A DNA stretch of 64,000 nucleotides from Durusdinium trenchii. Taxonomy: Eukaryota; Sar; Dinophyceae; Suessiales; Symbiodiniaceae. The stretch spans positions 62,001 to 126,000 of the forward strand of contig CAXAMN010004158.1 in assembly GCA_963970005.1 (NCBI GenBank). Direction: 5' to 3'. Below the pieces are notes generated by a model. It ran no database searches and was not told where the DNA came from. It saw nothing but the letters and a program-made list of their open reading frames with translations. The position numbers and the translations under genes are program-made. Positions within the stretch are counted from its first letter, which is position 1. Each line of letters begins with the position of its first letter. Positions 22,497-34,061 of this stretch are shown in pieces.

Positions 22497-23075
22497 TTTA
22501 AACATGGTTTAAGCAGGCTTCGATGATGATGATGATGACGATGATATGATTTCTGATTGAGCTGATTCACTATTTGTTTGCTGCGTAGTACTCTCCCTTA
22601 GTACTGGAGGTACTCCTTTAGTAGAACGGGTGGAACCATGAATCAACCCAGTTTAAACCAAGGCTGTTTAAACATGGTTAAACACCATTCGTTTCAACAG
22701 TCCCTGTTTAAACTTGCTTAAATACAATTTGTTTAAACAGCGTTCTGATTCAGAACTCCTGGAACAGCCGCTCACGCAAAACACGCGCCACGTCCATTAG
22801 CTCATCATGACCACCGTTGGTTCTACTTGCCCAACAAGTGAGCTTCCAAGGTAAGCGTCCAAAAAGGGTGGCAGGCATGCTGAGCAGTTGTGCAAGAATA
22901 TTAGCCATAGACTATAGGACTAATAACTATATAGACATAGACTTTAGTCCATACATGACCTTATTCCTATCAATTGTTTAAACATACATGCACTCTTTGG
23001 TTTGAACCTGCACTTGTTTAAACATATGAAATATGTGTTTAAACTTAGCTTTAGTTTAAACTTGTTTAAACAGTT
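22497..23075. repeat. GTTTAAAC palindrome cluster
   Basis: About a dozen copies of TGTTTAAAC or TTTAAAC within 580 bp, for example ACAATTTGTTTAAACAGCG and TTGTTTAAACATATG. The core is an 8-bp palindrome. It includes GATGATGATGATGACGATG at about 22522. It lies in the S2-S3 intron. Confidence 0.8.
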
Positions 23076-23372
23076 TAAGCCAGAAGGCTGCCCAACCCTG
23101 GTTGTATGTAAAAACAACAAACACTTGCAGGTAAAAGTGTGCCTTTGCCGCGTAACATATCTATCATAGCCGCGAATCAACATTGCAAGAAGAACAACTA
23201 CCGCAAAGTGCATATTTTGGAACATAATCATGATGCATGTCGTACTACTGTTTTAAGTAAGAAAACCCGTTTGGATACATTGGGGGTGCTCTTTTTGGGG
23301 GAATCAATCGGTCAAAATGTGTGTAAACATATACCATTCATACGGAGTGTTTGGGGTCTGTTCGAGCGCGAG

Positions 23373-23481
23373 CTTGGGATGGAGGGACGACCTACCTGCA
23401 CGACCCGAAGAGGACAGCACCTTGCTTTGGAACTACCTCGATACGATCATCGTTTTAGGTGGTATCGCCCTGCTCTCAAAC
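23373..23481 (+). CDS. Voltage-gated cation channel, S3 exon
   Basis: It opens with one base that completes Arg from the S2 exon, then LGWRDDLPARPEEDSTLLWN and YLDTIIVLGGIALLSN. W-N-x-x-D followed by a hydrophobic run is the signature of S3, where the Asp pairs with S4 arginines. Donor AAC|GTGCGT follows 23481. The 5' acceptor (GCGCGAG) has a weak tract; ACAG at 23416 is an alternative in the same phase. Confidence 0.68.
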
Positions 23482-26406
23482 GTGCGTTCGCAAGGCGTGC
23501 GTTAGCAATCGGCGTTCTGAAGGCGTTCAGACGTTTTTGACAGGTCAGGTCGAATCCACGCCTCGTGAATTCAAAGCAACATTTGGAGGATGCCAATTGA
23601 AGAGATGAAAACCACCAAGCCAGGGACTCTGTAGGGATGATTCAATTCTACGGAAAATGGACAAACAGATACAAAAAGCACTGTCAAAAGCAAGTTGGTG
23701 TGGAGCTATTGCTGGATGGTCAGGAGACTTGAAGTCAGGCATACAGTAGTCATTAAAGTCAGTTGTACCCTATATGGATCTAGCATGAACATGATCTAAC
23801 CACCTTTTGGCTTCGAAGGGATGCTCAGATGGATGTCCAACGTCCTCGTGGAGTCGTGTCTGACGGATTCTGACGATGGGTTCACTGCCCCCACATGGCA
23901 ATGACCATGTTCTTTGGCTCGGTTCAACAGGACACCCGTTGGACCAAGCGACTGGGACAGTTGACGCTTCATGTTCTTCATGTTCTTCCCTTCAGAGGCA
24001 CAACACACTGAACAGTGTGACACTCAACAGTGCCTGGCACGGAATTGTCAAGCCCGTTGGCCTTGAAAAAGAGCTGATACCATGATAAAAGCATATAGAA
24101 ACACCCGCTTCAATCCAAAGCAACGCTGGAGCAAATCCTGGTTTTCCGTGGATACAGTATCCCATGGCTTGATCTCCCTGCATTGCATGACCCTTTTCCG
24201 AATACCAAACAGGTGGTGGCTCTCCAAGCAACCAGGATTTTTTCAAACAATGATACTCAGCCCAGTTCCAATGTCTGAGGGGATGATTTTGAACCATCAC
24301 CACATCTGACTCCAGCCACCCCATCTGACGATGCCCAAAATGTTCCTAGTAGCTTCTTGTTCCTCGCTACGCGATGCCATCTTCGCGCCCCGTTCCTTCA
24401 CCAACGAACGCGACGTTTCCGTTGACATGTCGAGTTTCCGGTGATCCTCAGGCAGATCAATGGATTCTGGCTTTGTTCGAGGCCGATGGGCTTCCGCCAA
24501 ACCGCGAAACCGCCACGACGCGACGGTTCAACTGATTCCGTGTCTTCAGTCCCGAGTGAGAGGACGCGGCGGTTAAGCGGTTTGCCGCAGGGGCCATGGG
24601 TTTGCTGCGCATCTGAGCATCAGATGGAGTCAACATGAATCCATGTCAAGTGAGTCAAGTGATTTGCTGTCATCAGTGAGTGGTTGCGGGATCTCAACAT
24701 GCATGTTTTGCAGCACCAATCACCACAGAGTCGCCGTATTTTCCACCCTGTGATCATGGAAACGTCGATCTTGTTAGACCCGGAGTGAGTCCAACATCGA
24801 CAGCGACGCCAAGGGACGAAACATGGGCCAGGAGGGTGGGACTGTCTCGTGGGGACGTTCCGCAGGACTCTCTCGGAAGGGAACCTTCAAGTCATGACCG
24901 TCCGACGGGTCGATCACGAATCGTCGTCCCGAACGGAGGTCACGTCCTGTTTCGGTCCTGGATGGTGTTGCAATCTTCGCAGAGTTGCTCACGAATTCGT
25001 TGAGCATGAGCATTTCTCCGCCACTTCGACGGTCGACTACTTCGGGCCATGTCGACACTTCGGGCCATGCTCCGCCAGGAACTCGACCCGACTCACTGAA
25101 TGCTTCGGGCCATGCTACCGGGTGTCCCATAGGAAGACCTAGCCTAGAGCAGTGGGTCATGTTGACGAACAGAATATTGATGTAAATGTCACATGAAGTG
25201 GTAATCATAGTGGTATAAGGGAAGTGCATGAATCAACAGACTGCACGAATGGTACTGTAGTTCTGAAGGACAGCAGGAGCTTTTTCCAGATTCACCAACC
25301 CAGGTCTACCGATTTTCTGCTTCAAACGATTGGCCCACCGCCCCTGGCCCCTATCATGTTCTATCCCCTTCTCCAAGTCCCGTCGACAGACGCGACCTGA
25401 CGCCACCTACCTGCTCCGCACGTCGCGCGCTCGGAACGGAGCAGGTGGAGACCGGGAACGCGGGGCATTTGCCGCACTTGCTCACGCCTCTCGGTGATGC
25501 ATCGCGAGTGGCACAGCATGGTCGGATCGACAAAGGTCGGCATGGTCGGTTCAACGGTGTTTCGGTGCTTTCTGACGTTTAGGAAGTGGACAGTGCTCAT
25601 TGATCAAAACCACACATCGCTGCAGTTTTAGAGGTGTGGTGTGTGAGCTTCTGGACCCAGGTTGTGAGTCCAGCCACTAACTTTGAAATACCATTTCGCT
25701 TGAAGAAGGACATCAAGTGACTGGTCGGAGATTCTGGAGAGCCAAGATCCGTAGGTCTTTGTTTGCACCTCCAATCTGTGGAGATCCCTTGGATGACCAA
25801 AGGTAGGGATAGCTGGGGATAGCTGGGGCATGTTCACCACAAGTTGTTGGGCCTCATGGAAAATGAACCACCGACCTGTCTCATTCTTTTATTCGGGGAA
25901 TGTGTCAAGAGATGAGATTTCTCTATAGAAGGTGTGTTGTGTTTGTTTGTGTGCATGTGTTTTGGTTGATCCTCCTAGAATTGCAATCCTGGCGGAATCT
26001 ATCTAGCATTTGTCCGCTACCATGTCTCATTCAGGGGATGTCCCGGAAGAGGACAACCCTCCGGTGTACCCCAAGTCTTTGAGTTGCCAACGTCTCGCGC
26101 TGGCAGAAAGGTCCCCTTTTCGTGCATGTTCTCAGGCCATGAAGGCCATACAGTCGATCGGACCTGGACCGGCTTGAAGTGCTGGAAAATGGGACACGGG
26201 GCCTTATGAAAAGAAGAAAATACGACTATATACCCAATTCCCGGAGGTACGAACTGAGACTTCAGTCACTCCAGGTCGAGTTCGGACACTTGAATGACCT
26301 ACCTAGCTGTGAGTGAACGATATCCCAACAGTCTCATCTATGCACTAAGTGCCACCTTCGAGGGCTACCTGGCTACCTGGTCACTGCCTTCCGAGCGTCA
26401 CAACAG
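23482..26406. other. Channel-gene intron, probably with one unfound exon
   Basis: S3 ends in phase 0 while S4 starts in phase 2, so a short exon for the S3-S4 loop is missing. A family B copy lies at 24882-24963. GC-rich open frames at 24680-25230 occur on both strands and are not called. Confidence 0.45.
24882..24963. repeat. Family B element copy
   Basis: ACCTTCAAGTCATGACCGTC and on through CGACGGGTCGATC is identical to 43835-43866, and the element ends TGTTTCGGTCCTGGA like that copy. Confidence 0.7.
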
Positions 26407-26476
26407 TCTGAGGCTCTTGAGACTTCTGCGGCTCATGCGCTTGCTGCGCTTGCTTCGCTTGGTGAAGGCGGATCGG
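26407..26476 (+). CDS. Voltage-gated cation channel, S4 exon
   Basis: Encodes LRLLRLLRLMRLLRLLRLVK then ADR. Arginine (finally lysine) at every third position over seven turns is the voltage-sensing S4 helix. The acceptor is GTCACAACAG (26406), and the donor CGG|GTAGGA follows 26476. The exon ends in phase 0 and the S5 exon starts in phase 0. With seven positive charges this is a long sensor. Confidence 0.72.
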
Positions 26477-26510
26477 GTAGGAGCGAAGATCAGTCCGGTC
26501 TAAGCATCTT

Positions 26511-26634
26511 CTCAGGACCTCGCTGCCCACGTCTCCTGGTGCCTGTGGGTGATAGCTGAAGTTTCCTCACTGGGGTTTCACTCACACTCTCGTCTCCCAC
26601 AGGCGCCAGGAGACGTTGTAACCGAGGTCGTTGG
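26511..26634. repeat. Long imperfect hairpin in the S4-S5 intron
   Basis: Arms 26529-26549 (ACGTCTCCTGGTGCCTGTGG plus G) and 26596-26616 pair with one mismatch, and outer GACCTCG/CGAGGTC also pair. It starts about 35 bases after the S4 donor. Confidence 0.75.
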
Positions 26635-27477
26635 AGCCCTTAGGCTATAGCAAATTGATTTTTCTACAGTTATAGGATCATGTTAGTCCTGGGGGTCGCG
26701 GTCCAAAACACGCGACGTGTGCTACGCAGGTGGTGCGACCGGTCTACCAACTGGCGCTGGGCATCGTCAAGGCGGGGCGATGGAGGGGGGAGGGGTGAAA
26801 TCGGAGGGAGGAGCATGTGTATGATTTTGTTGGTATCACCTTCTGAGAAGGTACTTGGATCCCTAGGGAGGGTATGCGACCCCTTCTGTATGGGTTGCAG
26901 TACTCGTTCTCAAGTGTCGTTCACATGACATGAAGAGCTACTTTTGCCACTTTAAAACTGAAGAGCACACCTTTGGGCTGATGTCATTTGCGATGGCACA
27001 ATCTTCATCAACAGTTCTAGACATGGAAGGCCACTTAGTTGGTTTTAAGCTTCCTGCGTATCGACCAACTCCTGCCCCAGTAATGACTTTCCACCCTCAA
27101 GTTCCATTGCGTCCACTCGGCGGACGTTCAGGGAACTCTTGCCATTAGGACCTGCGGCCAGTTGATTGAATTGCGGAACGCGGAACCCGATGGGAACATA
27201 CCTGAGAACGCCGGAAAACACCTAGAGAGGAAGTCAGGCGAGAGGTGTCATCAAACAATCGCAGTCAATATTCTTGCGCCTTCAGACACTCTCACGTCTT
27301 GCAATACAGTCTTCCCCACACATCTGCCGGAACAAAGCCACACGCCACACAGCACAAAAAGAGAACAGCTGCCAACCGCCAACCGCAGAAGTACTCCGTT
27401 TTCCTTCGTCCAACGACCATCACGACCATCAGCCGCCACCGACGGTCGGCGAGAAAGCGCGCGCGCGCGCGCGCCAG

Positions 27478-27528
27478 GCGTTGCAGTCGATGTTTTGGGT
27501 CTTGGTGTTGACACTCCTGGCCCTTTAT
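27478..27528 (+). CDS. Voltage-gated cation channel, S5 exon (first half)
   Basis: Follows a GCGCGCGC...CCAG acceptor (27477). Encodes ALQSMFWVLVLTLLALY, the start of S5 after the S4-S5 linker (compare the common WVLxLLxLLxY pattern). Donor TAT|GTGCCT, phase 0 to 0. Part of the linker is probably in an unfound exon between 26476 and 27478. Confidence 0.7.
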
Positions 27529-28303
27529 GTGCCTTGGCTGAAACCCTGGGCACAGACGGGAGTGAAGGGTGGGGGTGAGGGGGCTTTAGATTGGAGCAAG
27601 GCGAGGGCACTGACTTGGAGCTAGACTTAGAGCGGAAGAACTTTCAAGAGATAAAGCTAGATGATGGACCTGTTCTTTTAATTGGATGACAGTTGGCAGG
27701 TTCACGGAACCACACCTTTAAAGATTCAGATTTGGTGCATGTGTCCATTCGCAATGGGGTTGGAGTTGGCACGATCGATTCTTTCAGGGCAGATCTCATT
27801 CTGATGGTTTGAGGGCAGTCAATGGTTGTGTTTTGGTCTTTGAAACAACTGCCTGGCTCAAGTTGGAGCTGTGTCAGGAATTCCTAGCTGCATCCTCTAA
27901 GTGTTTCAGGATCCAGGCAGAGCATAGGCATAGGCATAGTCCCGGTGGGGGAAGGAGCACAAGTGCGCCAGAAGTGCCTTGGGCCGGATGAGTTCACTCC
28001 GCCCACCTGATTTCTCCATGGCCTCGCAGAGCTGTTGCAACTCACCGGGTGCAACCCAGGTTCGGCTACGCCACGTTGGGGTGGAAACACGTGGAGAACG
28101 CCCCCGGGTTTACTTAGATCGTGAAATCTGAATACACTCTGACGAACACATCACATGCAAGTGGATGGCATGGCCTCTTGGAAGACGACTTTCCTTTACA
28201 AAGAGTGGGTGCCATCCACTTCCATGTGAATGTGTTCGTCGGAGTGTACCAAACAGGGGGCATCTTCGGAAGAACCGACGCACGGACAGAGTCCGATCTC
28301 CAG

Positions 28304-28342
28304 GCCTGCGCGCTGGTGATGACCAATCTCATAGGCGATCCG
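28304..28342 (+). CDS. Voltage-gated cation channel, S5 exon (second half)
   Basis: A 39-bp exon after GTCCGATCTCCAG, donor CCG|GTCGGT. It encodes ACALVMTNLIGDP, which completes S5 (LLALY-ACALVMTNLIG). In related channels S5 ends ...(Y/F)AxxxTxLIG, so both sequence and phase fit the previous exon exactly. Confidence 0.7.
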
Positions 28343-29949
28343 GTCGGTGGGTGGGAGTGGCATCTTCCGGACCCGTGCGGTAATTTTACCGCATGGTGTA
28401 TATAGAGAGAGAGAGGCTGGTAAACTGCAAGTGAATGCTTCAAACTTGCAGGGTTTCACCAAGCAATTATTCCTGTCAGTGGATTCTTGCCTCCTTGGAA
28501 GATGCATCAGATCTGACGCTTTCGGGTTCCAAGTGGTTCCAAGTGGGTTGGTGGAAGCTGGCCTTTGGAAGAACATCCCCAAGGCTCTGTGTCTACACAG
28601 GTCTGACATGGCAACAAGCCACGGCAGCAAGCCACCAAGCCTTGTGCAGGTGAACCTGTTCCGAGTGGATGAGCTCCAGGTAGTTTGATTCAGATTCTGT
28701 ATACTTGAAGCTCCGATTTGACAGGATGCCTTGCACATAGAGGTCTTGAGACCTGGGGTTCTTGGGCGCCCCGAATTGGAAGATGCTCACCATCAGAGTC
28801 TACAGGATGAACCCAGATGAAGAATTGCAAGCCGATATCTTCATCGAGCCAGTCAGGTTTGGCCCTTGTGTTCTCTTGGATGCCTGAAATCCTCTCAGGC
28901 AATGCCATGCTGAGAGGTGCTGAGGACTGTGTGTCGAACAGATCCACTTTCCGTCGTCGCAAACAAATGGAATCAGTGGATATCAGTGGAACTTAATCTT
29001 GATCATAAAGAACTACCTGGTTTTGCCTAAGGTGATGTGTTATTTTCCCATATGTTCCCCTTCTGATGATACAAATCCCCATACCGCCCATGAATATGTT
29101 TGTATCGGTTCCTGGACGGCCAAGACTATGGGAGCAGATTGTGTGAACATGTGTCCATTTACGAGGCAATTGCATGCCTTGTTGGGGCCAACCCGTGTGA
29201 CGCATGGGATCACAAGTCCACTAAGCTGTCCGAATGGATCAGACAGCTTTCTGAAGCTTCGCTGTTTCCAGGATCTTGACCCCAAAGTCCGGGTACTCTT
29301 CAGTACAGTGCCCCTGCCTGAGAGTGAGGATCTTGAGAGTGAGGATTCTGGGAGAGACAAAAGGAAGATGCTCGAGAGACTGCATGGCTTCTGTTTGTTC
29401 AGGAGTCATGACTATATCGCGGAAGAGCGGTTGCATTAGACCAACTTTGACTCCTATTTGTCACTTTGAAGTCTTGGAAAACCCTGAGATGCCGGAGACC
29501 TTCTTTTATGAGGTGTGAGGTTCGACGTGTAAAACCTCAAGGAGCGCCCGCAAGACGCACGCACCACATCCCCCTGAAGAACACAGAGATCAACAGACCT
29601 TAGGGATCCAGTCGTACCGAACGTCAGAAGGTATTTGGACCCTCCTGGCACCTACACAACAATGTCGAAAGCATCACCTTCTGAGAGGTGATGTATCAGG
29701 GGGGTTGAACTGGCTCCATTTGTCAGATCTTCAGCTTTCTGGGCCACCAAATACGTCACTTCCAATCCGATCAATGTCCACCTCCAGGTCGCTGCTGTCG
29801 GTCACTCGAGGGGGCACTTTTGTCACTGCTGTCGGTCTCCCACTGGCAGCTCTCACTATATTAATACGACCTACGTGGAAGCACTTCTTGTCGCAGCTAG
29901 AGGGAGAAGGGACCCCTTTGCCACTTGGAGTTCCATCTCGCCACTCCAG
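28343..29949. other. Intron of the channel gene
   Basis: Contains a partial family C copy (29602-29698) and several open frames on both strands without splice support. Confidence 0.4.
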
Positions 29950-29999
29950 CACTTCAGGCTCGACTCACTCTTCACGCTCTTCGGCTTGATGAACAGTCG
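29950..29999 (+). CDS. Voltage-gated cation channel, pore-helix exon
   Basis: Acceptor CATCTCGCCACTCCAG ends at 29949. It encodes HFRLDSLFTLFGLMNS in phase 0, as left by the previous exon. SxxTLFxLM is the pore helix leading to the selectivity filter of voltage-gated cation channels. Donor is probably GTCG|GTGCCC. The usual acidic filter residue is not in this exon, so ion selectivity cannot be read. Confidence 0.62.
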
Positions 30000-30409
30000 G
30001 TGCCCCTGGTCGTCATCCAGATCTTCCGGATGCACCATCTGAAGAGATGCTGGTAGAGGAATCATCGTTACAACGGTTTTTAGGGAGGTGTGGATAGGTG
30101 CGGATGTTCATTTTGAGGTTCTGTGTCTTGGATCTTGAGGTGGAAAATAGATTAGAATTTGCTGAGGTGCATCAGCCAGACATGTGCATTGGGGAGAGGC
30201 TCAAGTCCATGTCAGGATCTTATGAATAAGATGCTCCCACAATCAACATTACGCGAAACAATGCATTCGCAGGACGGGCAGTGTCTGTGACCCACCCCTC
30301 TGTTGTGTTTTCATATCCTTATTTCTATCACACACCAACATCCAGGATCTGACTCTCGTCACTTGCTCCTCCGCATCATGTGCTGAACATGTCATGGCCA
30401 TGATTGCAG

Positions 30410-30563
30410 CGCCTCGCAGCGCCTCGCAGCGTGCGATGGCACGGTGCGTTTGAGAGATCGAATATGAGCTTTGACTTTGATCCCACCAACCCGCAGCAGC
30501 AGTTGGACCCCAATCCGGCCGCCTGGACGAACAAAAACATGCGAATTCTCGGCCGGATCGGAG
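30410..30563 (+). CDS. Exon, unknown protein
   Basis: Acceptor GCCATGATTGCAG ends at 30409, donor GGAG|GTGTGA. Phase 0 to 1, 51 codons, including MSFDFDPTNPQQQLDPNPAA and WTNKNMRILGRIG. The middle is Asp/Pro/Gln-rich. The phase does not join the pore exon directly. An ATG at 30467 could alternatively start a new gene. Confidence 0.42.
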
Positions 30564-30655
30564 GTGTGATGAATTGGTGCGGAGGGGAATCGGCGTCAAT
30601 TTGACCTCATTTGACTCGAGTTGATACAAAAACACTACCAACATGATCTCAAGGA

Positions 30656-30696
30656 CCTTGTTTTACTGGGTCTGGGTCATGCTGGCACACCCGGGG
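30656..30696 (+). CDS. Possible short hydrophobic exon
   Basis: ATCTCAAG acceptor, TLFYWVWVMLAHPG in phase 2, CCGGG|GTAAGAAA donor. The donor is excellent, the acceptor poor. If real it could follow the pore exon, since the phase matches, but it does not read like a typical S6. Confidence 0.22.
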
Positions 30697-31597
30697 TAAG
30701 AAATAGCGGAAGAAGCTGGATGTGTGCGGATGCCAGGATTGCCTCTCTAGACCCATCAGTCGACGTTTAGTCAGAGAAGGCCCTGCACCGCTGCAGGGCG
30801 GGAGTGCGCTGTCGGTGCTGACCCCGAACGGGCCTTGCAAAAGCCTTTGTTGTAACGAGCAGGAAACAGGCTAAAAGCCGACCCAGAAGAAAGTGTGGTA
30901 GGTTGGCCAGAAGGAATGGCCAAAACCGAAAAGATGATCGTAGGCCAAGCATTGGTGAACTACGGTGAACTTCTTCGTTCCAGCATATCGAACACCTGAT
31001 TCTCTTCAAGAGCTCGCTGGGCTCACTGGCCCCTCTAAAGCGGTTAGATAATTTTGATCAATTACCTTGCAAGTTCAGTCCTCAAACTTTCCAAAAAAGA
31101 CGAGCCGCTTTCTGAAAAAAAGAAACACAACAACCACACCACCAGACCATCCACACCTCTTTGACCACTTGCCACCCAAACCTGACCCCACACCGGACCA
31201 AACCGTCCGATGTGTTGCTTTTGTTGCGGGGCTTTTCCCCGTGCAGAGCCGTCCCTTCCCTTCATCCGCGTAACAGCGCGTAACAAGCGCAAGCGTCACA
31301 CGCGTCACACGCGTCCGCCGCCGAAATCAGGACATCAATGATAGTGGCTTGCAGTGGTGGATCGGATCTCAGTCGACGGGAGCGACTCCGCGAGTGGACA
31401 AAACCGACGTAGAAGGACAAAGGAGTGGACCTAGGGCTGCAGTAGGGGCTTTATTCGAGACCCCGGTCTCCCGGGGTAATGTGCTCCAACCCATGGGTCT
31501 GGTTTGATGTATTTTTTGGGGGGGGAGAGTCCGACTCGATAGTCTTTCAAGATATACCTGTAGGACCAAATGTTGCGCTGGGAACTCACTTCCACAG

Positions 31598-31725
31598 CAT
31601 CGCCATTGCCCATTTATCGAAGCACTGAGGACCAATGAAGCTCGAGAGAACGCTGAGCGGGCAGTGATCGCTTCGCGGCAAGCTGATATGGCTTTACATG
31701 TGGTTGGGAGCTCAGCCAGGGAGGA
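31598..31725 (+). CDS. Helical exon, unknown protein
   Basis: Acceptor ACTCACTTCCACAG ends at 31597 and a canonical donor GAGGA|GTAAGT follows 31725. The 42 codons read HRHCPFIEALRTNEARENAE then RAVIASRQADMALHVVG, a charged amphipathic helix. It ends in phase 2, compatible with the exon at 33805. A stop (TAA) lies inside the donor if unspliced. Confidence 0.55.
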
Positions 31726-32907
31726 GTAAGTTAGCTGAAACCAGCTTGAAGCTTGCTTGTCCAAACCAGGTCAGGGTCACTTGTGGTGGAACTACCCTCA
31801 AAATATAATCCTATTGCCCCTTGAACAGAAAGGGAGTCACTCAGGACTTAGGGAGCAAACAAGCACCTCTGGACGGCTTCACACATGTGTTTTGGACCTG
31901 CCCATGGCTCTTTGAACAGTTGAAACCACTCCGTCACTTACAACAGGACAACTGAAGACGAGAAGTCAATGAGAAGTCATATGTTGTACATGTCATTGTA
32001 TTTCAGTCATACCATGTCATACCAAAGCAATTTCAAAAAGTGTCTGTAAAGGTTTCAGAGTGTTGAGGTCAGTGACTTCCTTCCATTGCAAGGAGGTATT
32101 GCTTGTGCCTTTGAAACAAAAATAAACAGGATACCCCCACGTTCGGAACCCCACACGCCGTATGTGTAATTAGGGACTTGCCTGGATCGTAGACCTGACT
32201 ACTTTGTCTTTTCCAACCACGGAAAGCCATCTTCTAGAAAGTCGCACCATTGGCACCATGGGTCACCATGAGGACGACAGTGGGTGCATGAGGGTGCGTC
32301 AGCCTGACAGGCAAGTGGATCCACATACCAATTGAATCCTCTTAGAAGGCGATGCGTTCGACACATGTTACGGCATGGAGGGTCCAGTCGTACCTTCTGA
32401 GGATCCCTAGCAAGGAGTTGGTGATGAAATGGGATGATGTTCCGGGCCTTGGAATGAGGTCATACAGCCAGGCTGTGGGTCATGGCGGGACCCTGGGACG
32501 ACCACAGGAGGTCCCGCCTCTCCAACATCAACCGGGGTCCGCACGCTTCGTCGGGGCACCCATGGAATGGACCAGACTCCCAGAACCGGAGCAGCTTGGC
32601 AGGCCAAAACTGCTTCCAATATGGCCATAGCAGCAGCTGGGCACCTCATTCGAGACAATGTGCTGGCAAACACCAAAATGTCTGCACGAACGTATGGCAA
32701 GCTGCTGAAGGAGTAGCCTGGTTGCAAAGAGTTTCCGTGCAACAGTTGCAAAGTTTGACAGAAAAACAGCCCACGGGCTACAAGACATGTGGCATCATGT
32801 GGCATAGGCTTCCACTGTTTGAAGACTGCCATGTCATCACATGTCTCACTTTCTCACTCAGCGCGTTTCGTTTTTGTTTTCACATGTGGCACATGCGGCA
32901 CCTGCAG
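31726..32907. other. Intron or spacer
   Basis: Holds a small family C remnant (32379-32409). No exon supported, although a + frame from 32482 is open throughout. Confidence 0.35.
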
Positions 32908-33058
32908 AGATCCGCCACTGCGCTGGTGGCACTGCACCGATCCGGGCGGGAGCCTTCCGAATCGAGGCCGGACGACATCCATTGGGATGGCGTGTTGGGT
33001 GGAAGAGATTTAGCCAAGACTCCTACGCTCGAGGACCGGGGGGCTTCCGTGGAGTTGA
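32908..33058 (+). CDS. Probable exon, reading frame undetermined
   Basis: Acceptor ATGCGGCACCTGCAG ends at 32907. All three frames are open for over 80 bases and each reads like protein: RSATALVALHRSGREPSESR, IRHCAGGTAPIRAGAFRIEA and DPPLRWWHCTDPGGSLPNRG. Phase 2 from the previous exon would select the last. The end is nominal. Confidence 0.3.
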
Positions 33059-33804
33059 TGGTTGATGGACATGTGTGTGTGTGTGCTGGATGGGCCAGCC
33101 GGTGCTGTGAACAGGTAGTACCTGCCAGGCTGTCTACTGTTGACAGGCTGTCTACTGGCCCCCAATGTTGCTTGTACCTAGTTGTGTTCTCCCACAAGGA
33201 GTCATCACAGTCGAGACAATGGACTGCGAGGTCCGTAAACGGCGATGTGCGTTACGCACACATGGCATGGTCGTAGATTTCTGTTATGCTGTATGTACTC
33301 TTGTGGCCTGGTTCCAGAGCACGTTTGGTGACAAGAACATACAAGAACTATATAAATCAACACATGAATGTCACCTGTACATGGTGGATCAGTACGTGAT
33401 GATCGATCAGAGTGCTATTGTGGCTGAGCCTGCATTACAATATGGTTGTCAAGACATCTACTTTTTCACTGGGCAATACTGACCAAGGAAACCATAATAG
33501 CCCGTTGTTGTGTGCTCAGGAGGATGCGTCGCTTCCAGAGAACCACGTCGTCACTTGACTGCAGTCAAAAGGCAGATCAGATCCGAATGGCGGTCTGAGG
33601 ATCGACTTGTTTTTTTTAAACCTCCCTTAAGGCTCCGACATGCTCTAACCACCTTCTGAAGATATGGTTGCAGCCCTAGAGCTCACCAGGCTTGAGGCTG
33701 ACGGAAACTGCCGGGTAAAGCATTTGCTTGGTGCAGAGGTTGATTGGTGCGACCGATGTCCAATGAGATTGTTTTTTGGTCTGTGTTTTTTCCACGGCCC
33801 GCAG

Positions 33805-33914
33805 GCCACCCTTTGTCAATGAGTCCTTTCCGCTAATTAGTAGCGATCCCGCGATCAGCTCTGTGAGAACGCGGATGGCCATCAAGACGGATGGCAGTCC
33901 TATGGGCTCACCAG
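33805..33914 (+). CDS. Exon, unknown protein
   Basis: Acceptor GTTTTTTCCACGGCCCGCAG ends at 33804, donor CACCAG|GTGACT. Phase 2 to 1: PPFVNESFPLISSDPAISSV then RTRMAIKTDGSPMGSP. Fits 31598-31725 upstream by phase. A read-through to CACAG|GTATCA (33966) is also possible. Confidence 0.42.
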
Positions 33915-34031
33915 GTGACTTTAAAGGCTGCCTTTTCAGACGATGGCTGTGTGGCCTGCGCCACAGGTATCAGATGGTCCAGATTTTGTCCATGCTGGCA
34001 CTTTTCTTTTTTTCTTTCTTTACGTCTGCAG

Positions 34032-34061
34032 GGACGTTTTCATTGATGAGGAACAAGGCAG
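34032..34061 (+). CDS. 30-bp micro-exon
   Basis: Excellent acceptor (TTTCTTTTTTTCTTTCTTTA then CGTCTGCAG) and donor GGCAG|GTGACA. In phase 1 it reads TFSLMRNKA, in phase 2 DVFIDEEQG. Phase 1 links 33805-33914 to 34686-34839 without a stop. Confidence 0.38.

Larger units (their letters stand above)
20882..23372. other. Intron of the channel gene
   Basis: Contains a family D copy (21139-21225), a partial E copy (about 21355), and the GTTTAAAC cluster (22497-23075). A 263-codon open + frame at 21581-22372 is overlapped by an open minus frame and shows no family, so I do not call it. Confidence 0.45.

Noticed and set aside
30780-30799. GCCCTGCA/TGCAGGGC small hairpin
   Set aside because: Eight-base arms are expected by chance in this much GC-rich sequence.
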